A stretch of DNA of 5,813 bases. Source: Methanobacteriota archaeon (GTDB lineage Archaea; Thermoplasmatota; Poseidoniia; Poseidoniales; Poseidoniaceae). Numbering within the stretch: the first letter of the stretch is position 1; every line of letters begins with the position of its first letter. Positions 4,702 through 5,813 of the stretch are shown here, piece after piece. The stretch spans positions 1-5,813 of the forward strand of contig PAEE01000038.1 of the NCBI GenBank assembly GCA_002701145.1. The letters run 5' to 3'. The notes under the pieces are model-generated. The model was not told where the DNA came from, did not search any database, and worked only from the letters and a program-made list of their open reading frames with translations. A program made the position numbers and the translations under genes.

Positions 4702-5813
4702 ATGCAGTGCGGCTCTTGCTTTGAAGAGATACCTACAGACAGTATATTCTGTCCCGAGTGCGGAGCACGTCAGGAAATGAGTCGTGCCGGGGGACTGCCC
4801 GGTGTTGGCGCTGTCGGATTGGGTGGCCAAGATGTCACCGGCGGACGCAATTTCGGAGTTGTCTCCGGAGAGGCGGTAATGAATCAAAACATGGGTCAAG
4901 GTATGCCCGGTCAAGGTATGCCTCCGGGAATGTTGCCAGACATAATGGGGCAGATTTCACAGAACATGCCCGGTGCTCCACTACCCGGCGCTCCACTACC
5001 TGGCTCTACATTGCCGGGTGCTCCAATGCCTGGCCTTCCTCCATCAAATGTTACTCCAATGCCTGGACAAGCTCCTCCTAACATCGGAGGTTCCAGAGGA
5101 GATATGCCTCCTACTGCAAAAGGTCCTTCACTATCCAGTGGAGCAGTGCCTACTGGTAATCCAATAGTCAATCCTGCAAACCAGGTTGGCGGTTTAGCGA
5201 TTTCGAATAATCCTTCGTTATCTCCTACAGATGCTATGGTCAATCGAATTGCAGAAGCAGAAAGGAATGTCAAGAATGAGAGGAGAAGTCAATGGTTACA
5301 GATGAATCAAGAATCTGCAGCTAATGTTCTCTCCTCAATTGGCGGAGAGTTGCCTTCTCATCTAAAGAGTTCAGGAGATGATTCTAGTGCAGCGGAATTC
5401 TTGGCTAATGCTATTGGTTCAGGTCGAGATGATTCAGGAAATGAGGCATTGTTTAGGAGAATGTCAGAAGTTGCAGTTCGCAGGGTAGCTCGCAAGCGTG
5501 GAGTTGCAGTTGAGACTCCACAGATTAAGCACGATGATGGAATCCTAACCGTCAACGTAACCTATGTTGATGACGGCCGAGTATTGGACACTCCTGAAGA
5601 CCTTTCATCCGCCTTTGAACATGCAATTTCGACCGAAGTGGCATTGAAAGGACTTGATGTTTCAGTTGTTATTGCATTATTCCGATCCAAAGATGGTTCA
5701 GTTGCCAAAGTAACTGGCGATTTAACCGAAACTACTGTTGAAGAAAGCGACGAAGAAATGTTCGCTTGTGAAGTATGTGACGGATTGGTAAAAGAGTCTG
5801 ACAGCGAATGTCC
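4702..5813 (+). CDS. Zinc-ribbon protein with Pro/Gly/Met-rich linker and second C-terminal zinc ribbon (3' end outside window)
   Basis: The frame stays open to the window end, giving at least 370 residues. Residues 2-22 form a compact zinc ribbon: Cys3, Cys6, Cys17 and Cys20 in CGSC...CPECG. Residues 28-175 are low complexity, rich in Gly, Pro and Met, with PGQGM and five PGAPL-like tandem units (about 90-114). A charged, probably helical segment follows (about 176-205, TDAMVNRIAEAERNVKNERR), then a region that looks folded (about 245-340, with MSEVAVRRVARKRGVAVETP and ILTVNVTYVDDGRVLD). An acidic stretch leads into a second CEVC at 356-359 with Cys370, apparently another ribbon cut by the edge. 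I do not recognise the family; a scaffold or nucleic-acid/protein-binding role is possible but unproven. GAGGGG six nt upstream favours ATG 4702; ATG 4696 is in frame and would suit a leaderless start. Confidence 0.75.
   Translation, partial: MQCGSCFEEIPTDSIFCPECGARQEMSRAGGLPGVGAVGLGGQDVTGGRNFGVVSGEAVMNQNMGQGMPGQGMPPGMLPDIMGQISQNMPGAPLPGAPLPGSTLPGAPMPGLPPSNVTPMPGQAPPNIGGSRGDMPPTAKGPSLSSGAVPTGNPIVNPANQVGGLAISNNPSLSPTDAMVNRIAEAERNVKNERRSQWLQMNQESAANVLSSIGGELPSHLKSSGDDSSAAEFLANAIGSGRDDSGNEALFRRMSEVAVRRVARKRGVAVETPQIKHDDGILTVNVTYVDDGRVLDTPEDLSSAFEHAISTEVALKGLDVSVVIALFRSKDGSVAKVTGDLTETTVEESDEEMFACEVCDGLVKESDSEC
4894..4922 (+). repeat. Two tandem copies of a 15-bp coding repeat (GQGMP)
   Basis: GGTCAAGGTATGCC occurs at 4894-4907 and again, identically, at 4909-4922, a 15-bp period encoding GQGMP twice. 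Identical nucleotides, not only identical residues, point to recent duplication or slippage. Confidence 0.7.
4969..5043 (+). repeat. Five degenerate 15-bp repeats encoding PGAPL-type pentapeptides
   Basis: Units begin at 4969, 4984, 4999, 5014 and 5029 and encode PGAPL, PGAPL, PGSTL, PGAPM and PGLPP. The first two differ by one silent base (GGT/GGC); later units diverge. This makes a flexible Pro/Gly linker in the zinc-ribbon protein and a likely site of length change between relatives. Confidence 0.75.

Noticed and set aside
4567..4914. Minus-strand open frame of 115 codons in the divergent gap and start of the zinc-ribbon gene
   Set aside because: It overlaps the promoter region and the cysteine-rich N-terminus of the real gene, and shows no recognisable domain or ribosome site.
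4894..5043. CRISPR-like or intergenic satellite array
   Set aside because: Units are 15 bp, contiguous without spacers, in frame, and translate to a coherent Pro/Gly linker.
4911..5273. Minus-strand open frame opposite the Gly/Pro-rich linker
   Set aside because: It is antisense to a repetitive coding region; its Pro/Gly-rich translation mirrors the PGAPL repeats, and the plus frame has zinc ribbons, a ribosome site and is open for over 1.1 kb.

Overview
The window looks like a piece of a moderately AT-rich marine archaeal genome, most plausibly a Poseidoniales-type (Marine Group II) euryarchaeon. This is an inference. It rests on the mix of gene families (acyl-CoA dehydrogenase, paralogous isoprenoid head-to-head synthases, a zinc-ribbon protein with a Pro/Gly/Met-rich linker), purine-rich ribosome binding sites such as GAGGGGAT and AGGTGGT, and archaeal-looking TATA/oligo-T signals. 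No rRNA, ribosomal protein or other decisive taxonomic marker is present, so a bacterial origin is not excluded.

Layout from left to right. Positions 1-420 (+) hold the C-terminal part of a glutaryl-CoA dehydrogenase-type acyl-CoA dehydrogenase, cut by the window edge. It converges, with only 3 bp between stop codons, on a minus-strand cluster that reads from right to left. First in transcription order is a squalene-synthase-type protein (3463-4485). After a structured gap of about 180 bp comes a second, clearly different phytoene/presqualene synthase family member with an unusual N-terminal extension of about 100 residues (1961-3283). After 16 bp follows a polytopic membrane protein with a C-terminal alpha/beta-hydrolase domain (424-1944). 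To the right, a divergent promoter region of about 215 bp separates this cluster from a plus-strand gene (4702 to beyond the end). That gene encodes an N-terminal zinc ribbon, a long PGM/PGAPL low-complexity linker, a conserved-looking C-terminal region and the start of a second zinc ribbon.

The three minus-strand genes plausibly form one isoprenoid-lipid unit. The two synthases would condense C15 or C20 prenyl diphosphates head to head (squalene, presqualene diphosphate or phytoene), and the hydrolase would act at the membrane on an ester or lipid substrate. Which product each enzyme makes cannot be told from sequence alone.

The most noteworthy non-coding signals are two. A 15-bp inverted repeat (14/15 matches) has one arm covering the start codon of the second synthase and the other arm lying in the 3' region of the upstream synthase transcript. 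A 10-bp interrupted hairpin covers the start of the zinc-ribbon gene. Both could control translation initiation. No mobile element, CRISPR array, tRNA or rRNA was seen.
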